A stretch of 5,909 nucleotides of DNA from Chloroflexota bacterium. Lineage in GTDB: Bacteria; Chloroflexota; Anaerolineae; Anaerolineales; Villigracilaceae. Below, piece by piece: positions 1 to 5,404 of this stretch; position 1 is the first letter of the stretch; each line of letters begins with the position of its first letter. A program made the position numbers and the translations under genes. The notes under the pieces are model-generated. The model ran no database searches. It was not told the origin of the DNA and saw nothing but the letters and a program-made list of their open reading frames with translations. The DNA is taken from assembly GCA_016191895.1 (NCBI GenBank), contig JACPVD010000246.1, forward strand, positions 1 through 5,909, given 5' to 3'.

Positions 1-1000
1 CATCCACATCGCCATCTTCGCTTCCCATCGTAAACTCTCCGTCCGGGACATACACCAAAACCATGCCATCCTTGGTGGACACCGTGATACCTAATGTAGG
101 CGTGGAGGATGGAGGCACAGACGTAAAGGTAGCAGTGGGAGGAACTTTTGTCTTCGGCAGCGTGAGGGAAGGTTGCAAAGTCACCGAAGGTTCAATCGTC
201 GGCGTTTCTGTACCGGAGGTAGGATTATTAGCAATAGCATCTTTACCGGAGATGGCCAGCAACAAGGCAACGATGACCATTCCGCCAATGGCAAGGCGGC
301 GGGAATTGGAAGAGATCAGGTTGCCGACCTTGCTTGCAAATTCCTGTTGATTCTTTCTTCGTGCATCGCGTTCCGCTTTTTGTTTTGCTTCGCGTTCCTG
401 TCGTTCAAGTTCTTTCTTCTGCGCGGCTTCGCGGTCGGCTTTTTCTTTGGCGTCATGTTCCGCTTTTTCACGGGCAAGATTTTCAGCGGCAATCTTGCGG
501 GCGGATTCTTCTACTTCCCGTTTGGTTTGTTCCTCGCGTTGACTTCGTTCCTGTTCCACCGCTTCCAAACGCATTTTCTGGTCATGGCGCACTTTCAAGG
601 CTTCGAGCAGATCCGAGTACGAGTTCTCCTTGTCCGCGCCGAAGTAATCCACCCAATGCAATGTCCGCAATTTGCGGGGGACGTTGCAATCGTCGAGCCT
701 CAAGGGGATGAGGAAGATGGTCTCCTCGGGTTTTTCCATGGCGATATCGTAGGCGTAGCGGATTTCCCTCTGAACAAATCCCTCTTTGCTGACAGACTGA
801 CTCGAAAGGCAGACGACGACCACATCGGAATCGTCCACGGCTTTTTCGATCACCAGTTCCCAATCCTGCCCGGGGAGAATTTTGGCCTTATCCAGCCACG
901 GATCGATCCAGCCTTCCTTTTTGAGCGCGTTATACAACTCCCGCACAATGGGCTTGTCTTGTGAAGCATGGCAGAGGAAAACGCGGAGGGGTCGCGGCAT
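1..1000 (-). CDS. TIR domain – coiled coil – TM – FGE-sulfatase fusion protein (3' end outside window)
   Basis: The frame is open from an ATG at 1000-998 to the window edge, giving 333 residues. Residues 4-130 form a TIR domain: box-1-like VFLCHASQDK (7-16), a loop ending ILPGQDW, a VVVVCLSS strand (61-68), and FVQREI with Glu79 where bacterial TIR NADases carry the catalytic Glu. Residues about 138-222 are a Glu/Arg/Lys/Ala-rich coiled coil. Residues about 236-251 are a single TM helix preceded by Arg-Arg, so the TIR side should be cytoplasmic. Residues 254-310 are a Thr/Pro/Ser-rich stalk. From 312, GMVLVYVPDGEFTMGS is the classic start of an FGE-sulfatase (SUMF1) domain, presumably extracytoplasmic. 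From family knowledge, TIR domains cleave NAD or scaffold signalling, and many FGE-like domains in such fusions bind ligands rather than make formylglycine. A sensor-to-effector role across the membrane is inference. The downstream domain end is not visible, so its cysteines cannot be judged. Confidence 0.93.
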   Translation of the reverse strand, partial: MPRPLRVFLCHASQDKPIVRELYNALKKEGWIDPWLDKAKILPGQDWELVIEKAVDDSDVVVVCLSSQSVSKEGFVQREIRYAYDIAMEKPEETIFLIPLRLDDCNVPRKLRTLHWVDYFGADKENSYSDLLEALKVRHDQKMRLEAVEQERSQREEQTKREVEESARKIAAENLAREKAEHDAKEKADREAAQKKELERQEREAKQKAERDARRKNQQEFASKVGNLISSNSRRLAIGGMVIVALLLAISGKDAIANNPTSGTETPTIEPSVTLQPSLTLPKTKVPPTATFTSVPPSSTPTLGITVSTKDGMVLVYVPDGEFTMGSEDGDVD

Positions 1001-1023
1001 GAGGTCAATATCCCAATGCGCCG

Positions 1024-1029
1024 ATTATA
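1024..1029 (-). promoter_or_regulatory. Candidate -10 box for the TIR–FGE gene
   Basis: The minus strand reads TATAAT here, 23 bases before the ATG at 1000. Transcription would start near 1017-1018 with a very short leader of about 17 bases containing only a weak GGGA as ribosome site. No good -35 hexamer is seen at 16-18 bases spacing (TCGCCA at 17), so this is a perfect -10 with weak support upstream. Confidence 0.4.
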
Positions 1030-1070
1030 TGACAGGTGAAGTAAGTTGGCGAGGATGTTACGTACTGGCA

Positions 1071-1118
1071 CTTCGACTTCGCTCAGCGCGAAGGTCTTCG
1101 TCCTGAGCGAAGTCGAAG
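1071..1118. repeat. Palindromic dispersed-type repeat, 16-bp arms
   Basis: The left arm CTTCGACTTCGCTCAG (1071-1086) and right arm CTGAGCGAAGTCGAAG (1103-1118) are perfect reverse complements, separated by a 16-base loop. The pairing stops exactly at both arm ends. The sequence resembles a palindromic element I recall as repeated in intergenic regions of Anaerolineae and some other bacteria (from memory, unverified). It lies between the TIR–FGE start and the FGE fragment. There is no T-run after it on either strand, so it is not a canonical intrinsic terminator, though the hairpin could still end or stabilise RNA. Confidence 0.85.
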
Positions 1119-1137
1119 GCCATTGTGTAAAGGTGAG

Positions 1138-1398
1138 TTAATACGGAGGCGCCACACCCAGCACACAGCGAATCCCCGCGACGTTGAACGGATTCGAGGG
1201 AATGTCATAACCGCGATACGTGGAACGAACCATGGTATCGGAAGAATCCCACGCGCCGCCCCGCTGAACTTTTGATCTCCCCGCGTGAATCGGATTCGGC
1301 CCCAACGGGTTCATCTCAAGCGAGCGGCTGTAATAATCGCTTCGATTATATGCCAGCAAACGAAAGTTGACGAGGAGTGTATAATTTCCGCTTCTCAA
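1138..1398 (-). pseudogene. Orphan C-terminal fragment of an FGE-sulfatase (SUMF1-like) domain
   Basis: This minus-strand frame ends with TAA at 1140-1138 and is closed upstream by an in-frame TGA at 1401-1399. The only start near its 5' end is a TTG without a ribosome site. From about 1353 downwards it reads as the last ~70 residues of an FGE-sulfatase domain: AYNRSDYYSRS, then NPLGP, VQRGGAWD, VRSTYR, and a terminal NVAGIRCVLG. The N-terminal three quarters of the domain are missing. The positions between RGGAW and YR that hold the catalytic Cys pair in true formylglycine-generating enzymes are Asp, Ser, Thr, Met and Val here, so even the parent was probably a non-catalytic member. It is most simply a remnant of a tandem relative of the adjacent TIR–FGE gene. 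The open frame over the conserved part suggests recent truncation. Expression as a short protein cannot be excluded but seems unlikely. Confidence 0.75.
1380..1385 (+). promoter_or_regulatory. Candidate -10 box for the MFS gene
   Basis: A perfect TATAAT lies 27 bases before the ATG at 1413, predicting a transcript start near 1391-1393 and a leader of about 20 bases that just contains the ribosome site. TTGACG at 1367-1372 looks like a -35 but is only 7 bases away, too close; at 17 bases the hexamer is a poor CAAACG. The box lies within the 5' margin of the opposite-strand FGE fragment frame. Confidence 0.45.
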
Positions 1399-1400
1399 TC

Positions 1401-1406
1401 AAAGGA
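1401..1406 (+). promoter_or_regulatory. Shine-Dalgarno that fixes the MFS start at 1413
   Basis: AAAGGA is followed by 6 bases and then ATG at 1413. The longer in-frame option beginning at the GTG at 1377 would place the start upstream of the candidate -10 box and has no ribosome site, so the ATG at 1413 is preferred. Confidence 0.7.
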
Positions 1407-1412
1407 AAATAT

Positions 1413-2675
1413 ATGCTCAACCTCGAATCCATTGCAAGAAAAATTACCGGTATTCTCTTTGCCCAGCAATCGCTCGCTTCTGCCGGGTTCATCGCCGCGG
1501 CCACGCTCAACTCCATCGTCGGCAAGGAACTCAGCGGACATTCCGACTGGGCCGGCGTGCCCACCGCCGTGTACCTTCTAGCCGGCGCGTTTGCCGCTTT
1601 CATGTGGGGATACGTCTACGACGCGATCGGGCGGCGCAAAGGACTCAGCGCCGGACTAACCGCCGGCGTGATCGGCTCCGGCGTTGCATTTTACGCAATC
1701 GCCATTCACTCGTTTACGATCTTTCTCGGCGGCATGATACTGATGGGCATTGCAAACGCCGCCGTCCAACTCGGCCGTTTCGCTGCCGCGGAGGTGAATC
1801 CGCCCGAACATCGCGGACGCGCCATCTCAAATGTAGTCATCGGCGGCACGGTCGGGTCCGTCGTCGGGCCGTTTGTTGCGGGGCCGGCCGGCAGTTTCAT
1901 CCGTTCATGGGGCATCGACGAACTTGCCGGCGCATACCTCGTCAGCCTCGCCTTGTTCGCAATCGCGGCGGTCGTCGTATTCATCGGCCTGCGCCCCGAC
2001 CCGCGCGAAGTCGCCAAACAAGTCGCCGAAAAATATCCCGATACTATTGTCCGCTCGCGGGTGGTGCGCAACATGCGCCAGATTTTCAGCCAGCCCGCCG
2101 CGCTGGTCGCGCTCATCAGCATGGTGCTTGGGCAAATGGTGATGGTGCTGGTGATGGTCATCACTTCATTGCATATGCGCGGACACCACCACGAACTGCC
2201 CGACATCTCGCTTGTCATTTCATCGCACACGTTCGGTATGTACGCATTCTCGATCATCTCCGGCCGCCTCGCCGACCGCTGGGGGCGCGGCCCGGTCATC
2301 ATCGCCGGCTCATCCACGCTGGTCATTGCCTGCATCGCCGCAACCATTTCCCCGGATGTCCTCCCGCTTGGGGTTGCGTTGTTTTTACTCGGCCTCGGCT
2401 GGAACTTTTGTTTTGTCGGCGGTTCCACCCTGCTTGCCGATCAACTGTCGCCGGATGAACGCGCGCGCACGCAGGGCTTCAACGATTTGCTCGTCGGTCT
2501 CGCATCCGCCGTTGGAAGTTTAAGCAGTGGATTCATCTTCGCCGCGCTTGGATACAACACCATGGCCTGGATCAGCGCCGTATTCGCGCTCATCCCCCTT
2601 GCCCTCGCCTCTTTCTGGGCCTGGAAACGGGCGCGAAAAACCCGGGCCGTTTCCCAGCCCCAGCCGAAAATTTGA
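1413..2675 (+). CDS. Major facilitator superfamily (MFS) transporter
   Basis: A 420-residue integral membrane protein of normal MFS length, with two homologous halves. The loop-2/3 signature appears as GYVYDAIGRRKG at 66-77 and again in the second half as GRLADRWGRG at 284-293. The segment GSVVGPFVAG (148-157) resembles the TM5 antiporter-type motif C (GxxxGP). PPEHRGRAISN (130-140) and SPDERARTQGFNDL (346-359) are the equivalent loops before TM5 and TM11. A hydrophilic central loop spans about 194-225. A His-rich stretch, HMRGHHHELPD (254-264), sits at the start of the C-terminal half. The motif-C resemblance and general layout fit a proton-coupled exporter or importer, but the substrate cannot be read from sequence. 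The gene stands alone: the next plus-strand gene is about 180 bases away, and the upstream sequence is on the opposite strand. No convincing terminator follows it. Confidence 0.93.
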   Translation: MLNLESIARKITGILFAQQSLASAGFIAAATLNSIVGKELSGHSDWAGVPTAVYLLAGAFAAFMWGYVYDAIGRRKGLSAGLTAGVIGSGVAFYAIAIHSFTIFLGGMILMGIANAAVQLGRFAAAEVNPPEHRGRAISNVVIGGTVGSVVGPFVAGPAGSFIRSWGIDELAGAYLVSLALFAIAAVVVFIGLRPDPREVAKQVAEKYPDTIVRSRVVRNMRQIFSQPAALVALISMVLGQMVMVLVMVITSLHMRGHHHELPDISLVISSHTFGMYAFSIISGRLADRWGRGPVIIAGSSTLVIACIAATISPDVLPLGVALFLLGLGWNFCFVGGSTLLADQLSPDERARTQGFNDLLVGLASAVGSLSSGFIFAALGYNTMAWISAVFALIPLALASFWAWKRARKTRAVSQPQPKI

Positions 2676-2856
2676 CATCCCCATTTCAAAATTGTAGAAT
2701 TTAAGCGCAGAGGACTCACGGCATGTTGTGCGTATATAGACTTGATCCTACATGCTGATTTATTAGCCCGCCTTGCGCATTGCCCTCACTCTATCCGTTT
2801 CGTGCCGCTTCGCAGGGTGAGGGTGACTAGAAAAAGTTTACAGGAGATATGTCAGG
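2676..2856. other. Gene-free spacer between the MFS gene and the small ORF
   Basis: I see no convincing coding sequence here. It contains a 7-bp inverted repeat, CCCTCAC (2783-2789) with GTGAGGG (2817-2823), around a 27-base loop. It also contains a 6-bp GCATGT/ACATGC pair (2721-2726 and 2750-2755). Neither is followed by a T-run. The ~45-base region around the first pair resembles the degenerate palindromic debris common between genes in such genomes. A promoter for the following small ORF should lie here but no strong hexamer pair stands out. Confidence 0.5.
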
Positions 2857-2964
2857 ATGAAACTATACCTGCTATTTGCTGTGATCGACTTGATAATCCT
2901 GCTGATGTATCCTATCGCCTATGTCGTTCATCACATACGCAAACAGATGAGACCAAAGCATTAG
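2857..2964 (+). CDS. Candidate small single-pass membrane protein, 35 residues
   Basis: The ATG at 2857 is preceded by AGGAG (2842-2846) at 10 bases spacing, and the frame ends at TAG 2962-2964. The product begins MKLYLLFAVIDLIILLMYPI and ends in a basic tail with HHIRKQMRPKH. Residues 3-24 form one uninterrupted hydrophobic helix broken only by Asp11 and Pro19. The C-terminal positive charges predict a cytoplasmic tail. A good ribosome site, a clean TM-plus-basic-tail design and an otherwise empty region argue for a real gene. Against it are the shortness and frequent CTA/ATA codons unlike the neighbours. I do not recognise a family. Possible roles (regulator of a membrane partner, toxin-like peptide) are only guesses. 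It is upstream of glgC on the same strand, 122 bases away, so co-transcription is possible. Confidence 0.6.
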   Translation: MKLYLLFAVIDLIILLMYPIAYVVHHIRKQMRPKH

Positions 2965-2989
2965 CAAGTTGTCGAAATAACAGTAAAAT
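2961..2989 (+). promoter_or_regulatory. Candidate sigma70-type promoter for glgC
   Basis: TTAGCA (2961-2966, 4 of 6 to TTGACA) and TAAAAT (2984-2989, 5 of 6 to TATAAT) are separated by exactly 17 bases. Transcription would start near 2996, giving glgC its own leader of about 90 bases. The -35 overlaps the stop codon of the small ORF, so glgC could be transcribed separately from it. Confidence 0.4.
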
Positions 2990-2996
2990 TGAGTCA

Positions 2997-3035
2997 CTGC
3001 CCGTCGCGTCCATTTCCGCGGCAAAACACGGGCAG
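2997..3035 (+). promoter_or_regulatory. Leader hairpin upstream of glgC
   Basis: CTGCCCGT (2997-3004) and ACGGGCAG (3028-3035) are perfect 8-bp arms around a 23-base loop that itself holds a CGCG/CGCG pair (3005-3008, 3017-3020). If the promoter at 2961-2989 is used, this stem-loop would form the extreme 5' end of the glgC transcript, where such structures often protect RNA. A second short palindrome, TTGCCCGGCAA (3047-3057), follows. No T-run is present, so an attenuator terminator is not supported. Confidence 0.4.
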
Positions 3036-3086
3036 GGATCGACGCTTTGCCCGGCAAGTTCCATATCCTATCTGTAGGAGTCTCCC

Positions 3087-4337
3087 ATGCCTTCATTGAA
3101 CGACATCCTGGCAGTGATCCTCGGCGGTGGCCGCGGCGCGCGTTTATTTCCGCTGACCCAGCTTCGCTCCAAACCGGCCGTCCCGATTGCAGGCAAGTAT
3201 CGCCTGATCGATATACCGATCAGCAACTGCATCAATTCGGGAATTTACCGCATCGCCGTGCTGACCCAATTCAACTCGGTCTCCCTGCATCGTCACATCA
3301 CCAACACCTACGATTTCGACGCCTTTCACCCCGGCTGGGTGCAAATCTGGGCCGCCGAGCAAACCATCGAAACTGCAGACTGGTATCAGGGCACGGCCGA
3401 CGCAGTGCGAAAGCAAACTCTCGAGATTCAATCCAGCGGGGCGAAGAACGTGCTCATCCTGGCTGGTGACCATCTCTACCGCATGGACTATCGCGAAATG
3501 GCCGAATACCACTGGGAAAACGAAGCCGACATCACCGTTGCCGTCCAGCCTGTGCCAAGAGCGGAGGCTTCGCGCCTGGGAATCTTAAAGCGCGAATCGA
3601 ACGGGCAAATTTCCTCTTTTGCGGAAAAACCAAAGGATGTGGAAACGCAAAATAAATTCATCAGCCGTGACGACGAAGAACGCCCTTTCCTCGGCTCAAT
3701 GGGCATTTACATGTTCAAAACCCGCGTACTGATGGAACTGCTTGCAGACTTCCCCAGTTTTCACGATTTTGGCGGCGACATTATTCCGCAGGCGATAAAA
3801 ACTCATGCTGTTTATGGCTTCGATTTCGACGGTTACTGGCAGGACATTGGAACGATCCGTTCTTTTTACGAAACCAACCTCGCCCTCACCACGCCGCAGG
3901 CCAAATTCAATTTTTACGACCCTAAACTCCCCATCTATACCGACAGGCGTTTCCTTCCCGCATCCATCATCGAAGACAGCAAACTGCGCGATGTGATGGT
4001 GGCGGAGGGAAGCCGTATCATGAAATCCGACATCGTTCACTCGATCATCGGCATCCGCAGCCAGATCTCCGCCGGGTGTTTCATCAAGGATACCATTATG
4101 ATGGGCTCGGATTACTACGAACGCGGCATCGACAGCGTCCCCATCGGCATCGGCGAAAACTCGCATATCGAAGGCGCAATCCTCGACAAGAATGTGCGCA
4201 TCGGAAGCAACGTGATCATTCGCCCGTTTCCGCGCAATACAGACATGGGCAATGAAAAATGGCATGTCCGCGATGGAATCGTGGTGATTCCAAAAGATGC
4301 GGAAATCGCAGCCGGCACAGTCATTGCGCCGGATTGA
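3087..4337 (+). CDS. glgC: Glucose-1-phosphate adenylyltransferase (ADP-glucose pyrophosphorylase)
   Basis: It converts glucose-1-phosphate and ATP to ADP-glucose and pyrophosphate, the committed and normally allosterically controlled step of bacterial glycogen synthesis, in the cytoplasm. The 416 residues match the family length. Visible motifs are the nucleotide loop GGGRGARLFPLT (13-24), SKPAVPIAGKYRLIDIPISN (28-47), WYQGTADAVR (99-108), AGDHLYRMDY (126-135) with catalytic Asp128 (equivalent to E. coli Asp142), FAEKP (178-182) with glucose-1-phosphate-binding Lys181, GSMGIYMF (203-210) and YWQDIGTIRSFYETNL (250-265). The C-terminal left-handed beta-helix region includes SIIGIRSQISAG, MMGSDYYE (338-345) and VPIGIGENSHIEGAILDKN (351-369), typical of the cyanobacterial/plant-like branch. 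AGGAG at 3076-3080, 6 bases from the ATG, fixes the start. No other glg genes are in the window; a TTGAT-rich 78-base gap separates it from the next operon. Confidence 0.97.
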   Translation: MPSLNDILAVILGGGRGARLFPLTQLRSKPAVPIAGKYRLIDIPISNCINSGIYRIAVLTQFNSVSLHRHITNTYDFDAFHPGWVQIWAAEQTIETADWYQGTADAVRKQTLEIQSSGAKNVLILAGDHLYRMDYREMAEYHWENEADITVAVQPVPRAEASRLGILKRESNGQISSFAEKPKDVETQNKFISRDDEERPFLGSMGIYMFKTRVLMELLADFPSFHDFGGDIIPQAIKTHAVYGFDFDGYWQDIGTIRSFYETNLALTTPQAKFNFYDPKLPIYTDRRFLPASIIEDSKLRDVMVAEGSRIMKSDIVHSIIGIRSQISAGCFIKDTIMMGSDYYERGIDSVPIGIGENSHIEGAILDKNVRIGSNVIIRPFPRNTDMGNEKWHVRDGIVVIPKDAEIAAGTVIAPD

Positions 4338-4378
4338 TTCAGGGTTGTGGTAATAGTTTTATAGCCCCATTGCGCCGG
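4322..4378 (+). repeat. Short direct repeat CATTGCGCCGG flanking the glgC stop
   Basis: Identical 11-base copies lie at 4322-4332 (the last codons of glgC) and 4368-4378 (the intergenic gap), 46 bases apart start to start. This may reflect a small local duplication or be chance. No hairpin terminator for glgC is seen between them. Confidence 0.35.
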
Positions 4379-4399
4379 TGTTCAACATTAAAATTATGC

Positions 4400-4405
4400 T
4401 ATACT
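4400..4405 (+). promoter_or_regulatory. Candidate -10 box giving a near-leaderless transcript
   Basis: TATACT (5 of 6 to TATAAT) lies only 10 bases before the ATG at 4416, so transcription starting about 7 bases downstream would leave a leader of roughly 4 bases. That agrees with the absence of any Shine-Dalgarno before this gene. The surrounding AT-rich run (4381-4400) supports a promoter, but no good -35 is visible. Confidence 0.4.
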
Positions 4406-4415
4406 CGCCTTGAAT

Positions 4416-4661
4416 ATGAAGTCATCGCGCGAATACTGGCCGGGCTGGGCCGAAACCCTGCGCCGCTATCAACTTCATGAACTTGCCGCCTCGATCCTTG
4501 AAGCAGGCAGTCCGCTTGCCTTGGTTGGAGCGCAGGCGCTTTATTTCAGCCGCGGATTGATCGAAAACGATCAATTAACAGCCCTGGCTGCAACTCTTGA
4601 AGAGGACGCGGAAACCCGCGCCTTTGCCTCCTTTCTGGTGGAAGAACAAACCCTGCCATGA
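4416..4661 (+). CDS. Unknown helical 81-residue protein, first gene of a three-gene operon
   Basis: The frame runs from ATG 4416 to TGA 4659-4661 (a TTG two codons earlier is an alternative). No Shine-Dalgarno precedes it. The sequence opens MKSSREYWPGWAETLRRYQL, then HELAASILEAGSPLALVGAQ (about 21-40), LYFSRGLI, and ends with acidic helical segments LAATLEEDAETRAFASFLVEE. It is predicted to be largely alpha-helical, amphipathic and acidic (especially at its C-terminus); one moderately hydrophobic stretch (PLALVGAQALYF) is too short and polar for a confident TM helix. I recall similar short proteins beside the same membrane genes in Chloroflexota, but cannot verify it. The 4-base ATGA overlap with the following gene implies translational coupling. 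A cytoplasmic or membrane-peripheral partner of the next two proteins is the likeliest reading. Confidence 0.85.
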   Translation: MKSSREYWPGWAETLRRYQLHELAASILEAGSPLALVGAQALYFSRGLIENDQLTALAATLEEDAETRAFASFLVEEQTLP

Positions 4662-5404
4662 TTACAACCGAAATCATCGAGTTGGTCGTTATTTTTTTCA
4701 GCGCGATTCTATTGCTGGGGATTGCAGCATGGAAGCGCAAGTCCCCCGCAAAACTGCGCGATATTCCCGCGCTTACCCAGTTGTATCGATCTTTGGGATT
4801 AAGCATCGAAGAGGGTACACGCCTGCATGTTTCCCTGGGGCATGGCGGGCTTCTTGATGCGCGCGGCGGATCGGCATTGGCCGGGCTGGCCGCCCTTCGT
4901 TACATTGCCGAGCGCACTTCCGTCAGCGACAAACCATCCGTTGCATCCGCAGGCGACCCGGTAATCGGCCTGCTTACGCAGGATACGTTACAAGCCGGCT
5001 ATGAAGCCGCGGGCGCGGGGGAATTGTATATTCCCACCACCGGCCGCGTGGCGGGGCTAAACCCTTTTGGGTTTGCCGCCGGCTCGATGAATATTCTGCA
5101 GAACGAAAGCATATCCACCCATGTCATGATCGGCCACTTCGGCCCGGAAGCCGCCCTGCTCACCGAAACCGCCGATCGCGAAAATATACATATCATTGGC
5201 GCCACGGACGATCTGGCCGGCCAGGCCGTGCTTTTTGCAAATACCCAACATGCGTTGATCGGCGAGGAGTTATTTGCGGCGGGCGCGTACATGGGCGCGG
5301 GCCCGACCCATGAGGCAAGCCTGACTGTACAGGACATTTTGCGCTGGCTTGTCATTCTTGCTTTATTGGGCGGCGCGGCTCTCAATTTTTTGGGGGTGTT
5401 CTAA
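4658..5404 (+). CDS. Membrane-anchored protein with central conserved domain, probably DUF6754 family
   Basis: The 248 residues begin with a TM helix (about 6-24) followed by WKRKSPAK, which by the positive-inside rule puts the following domain in the cytoplasm; a second TM helix closes the protein (about 229-247). The ~200-residue core has motifs that look family-specific: EEGTRLHVSLGHGGLLDARG (51-70), ASAGDPVIGLLTQDTL (96-111), NPFGFAAGS (135-143), MIGHFGPEAALL (157-168), IIGATDDLAGQAV (179-191), IGEELFAAGAYMG (201-213) and VQDILRW (224-230). From memory these fit the Pfam domain of unknown function DUF6754; the assignment is not searched. Many Gly-rich turns and alternating strands suggest an alpha/beta fold, with no catalytic site I can name. 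It overlaps the upstream gene by 4 bases and the downstream start by 1 base, so the three proteins are likely made in fixed ratio and act together. Confidence 0.9.
   Translation: MITTEIIELVVIFFSAILLLGIAAWKRKSPAKLRDIPALTQLYRSLGLSIEEGTRLHVSLGHGGLLDARGGSALAGLAALRYIAERTSVSDKPSVASAGDPVIGLLTQDTLQAGYEAAGAGELYIPTTGRVAGLNPFGFAAGSMNILQNESISTHVMIGHFGPEAALLTETADRENIHIIGATDDLAGQAVLFANTQHALIGEELFAAGAYMGAGPTHEASLTVQDILRWLVILALLGGAALNFLGVF
5392..5398 (+). promoter_or_regulatory. Ribosome site for the third operon gene
   Basis: GGGGGTG (one mismatch to GGAGGTG) sits inside the end of the preceding gene, 5 bases before the ATG at 5404. It supports that start over the ATG two codons later at 5410 and suggests this gene can initiate on its own in addition to coupling through the TAATG stop/start overlap. 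Confidence 0.55.

Noticed and set aside
173..964. 263-codon plus-strand open frame rich in Phe/Leu
   Set aside because: It is antisense to the TIR–coiled-coil gene; the Glu/Lys-rich coiled coil read backwards gives long Phe/Leu/Ser stretches without stops. The minus-strand reading has clear domains.
1071..1118. Palindrome as an intrinsic terminator
   Set aside because: Strong stem but a 16-base loop and no following T-run on either strand, so it was listed as a repeat.
1367..1385. TTGACG plus TATAAT as a full promoter for the MFS gene
   Set aside because: The two hexamers are only 7 bases apart, so TTGACG cannot serve as the -35 of this -10; only the -10 was kept.
1706..2428. 240-codon minus-strand frame opposite the MFS gene
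   Set aside because: Antisense shadow created by GC-rich codon bias; composition is Met/Thr/Pro/Ser-rich without domain features.
1604..2458. 284-codon plus-strand frame rich in Arg/His
   Set aside because: Out-of-frame shadow of the MFS gene; low-complexity Arg/Pro/His composition, with no ribosome site and no recognisable motif.
2742..3077. 111-codon plus-strand frame from a TTG across the MFS–glgC gap
   Set aside because: No ribosome site and a Cys/Ser-rich random-looking translation; it overlaps the small membrane ORF, which has a better start and a sensible product.
3696..4265. 189-codon minus-strand frame opposite glgC
   Set aside because: Antisense shadow of a clearly conserved enzyme gene; His/Asp/Ala-rich without motifs.
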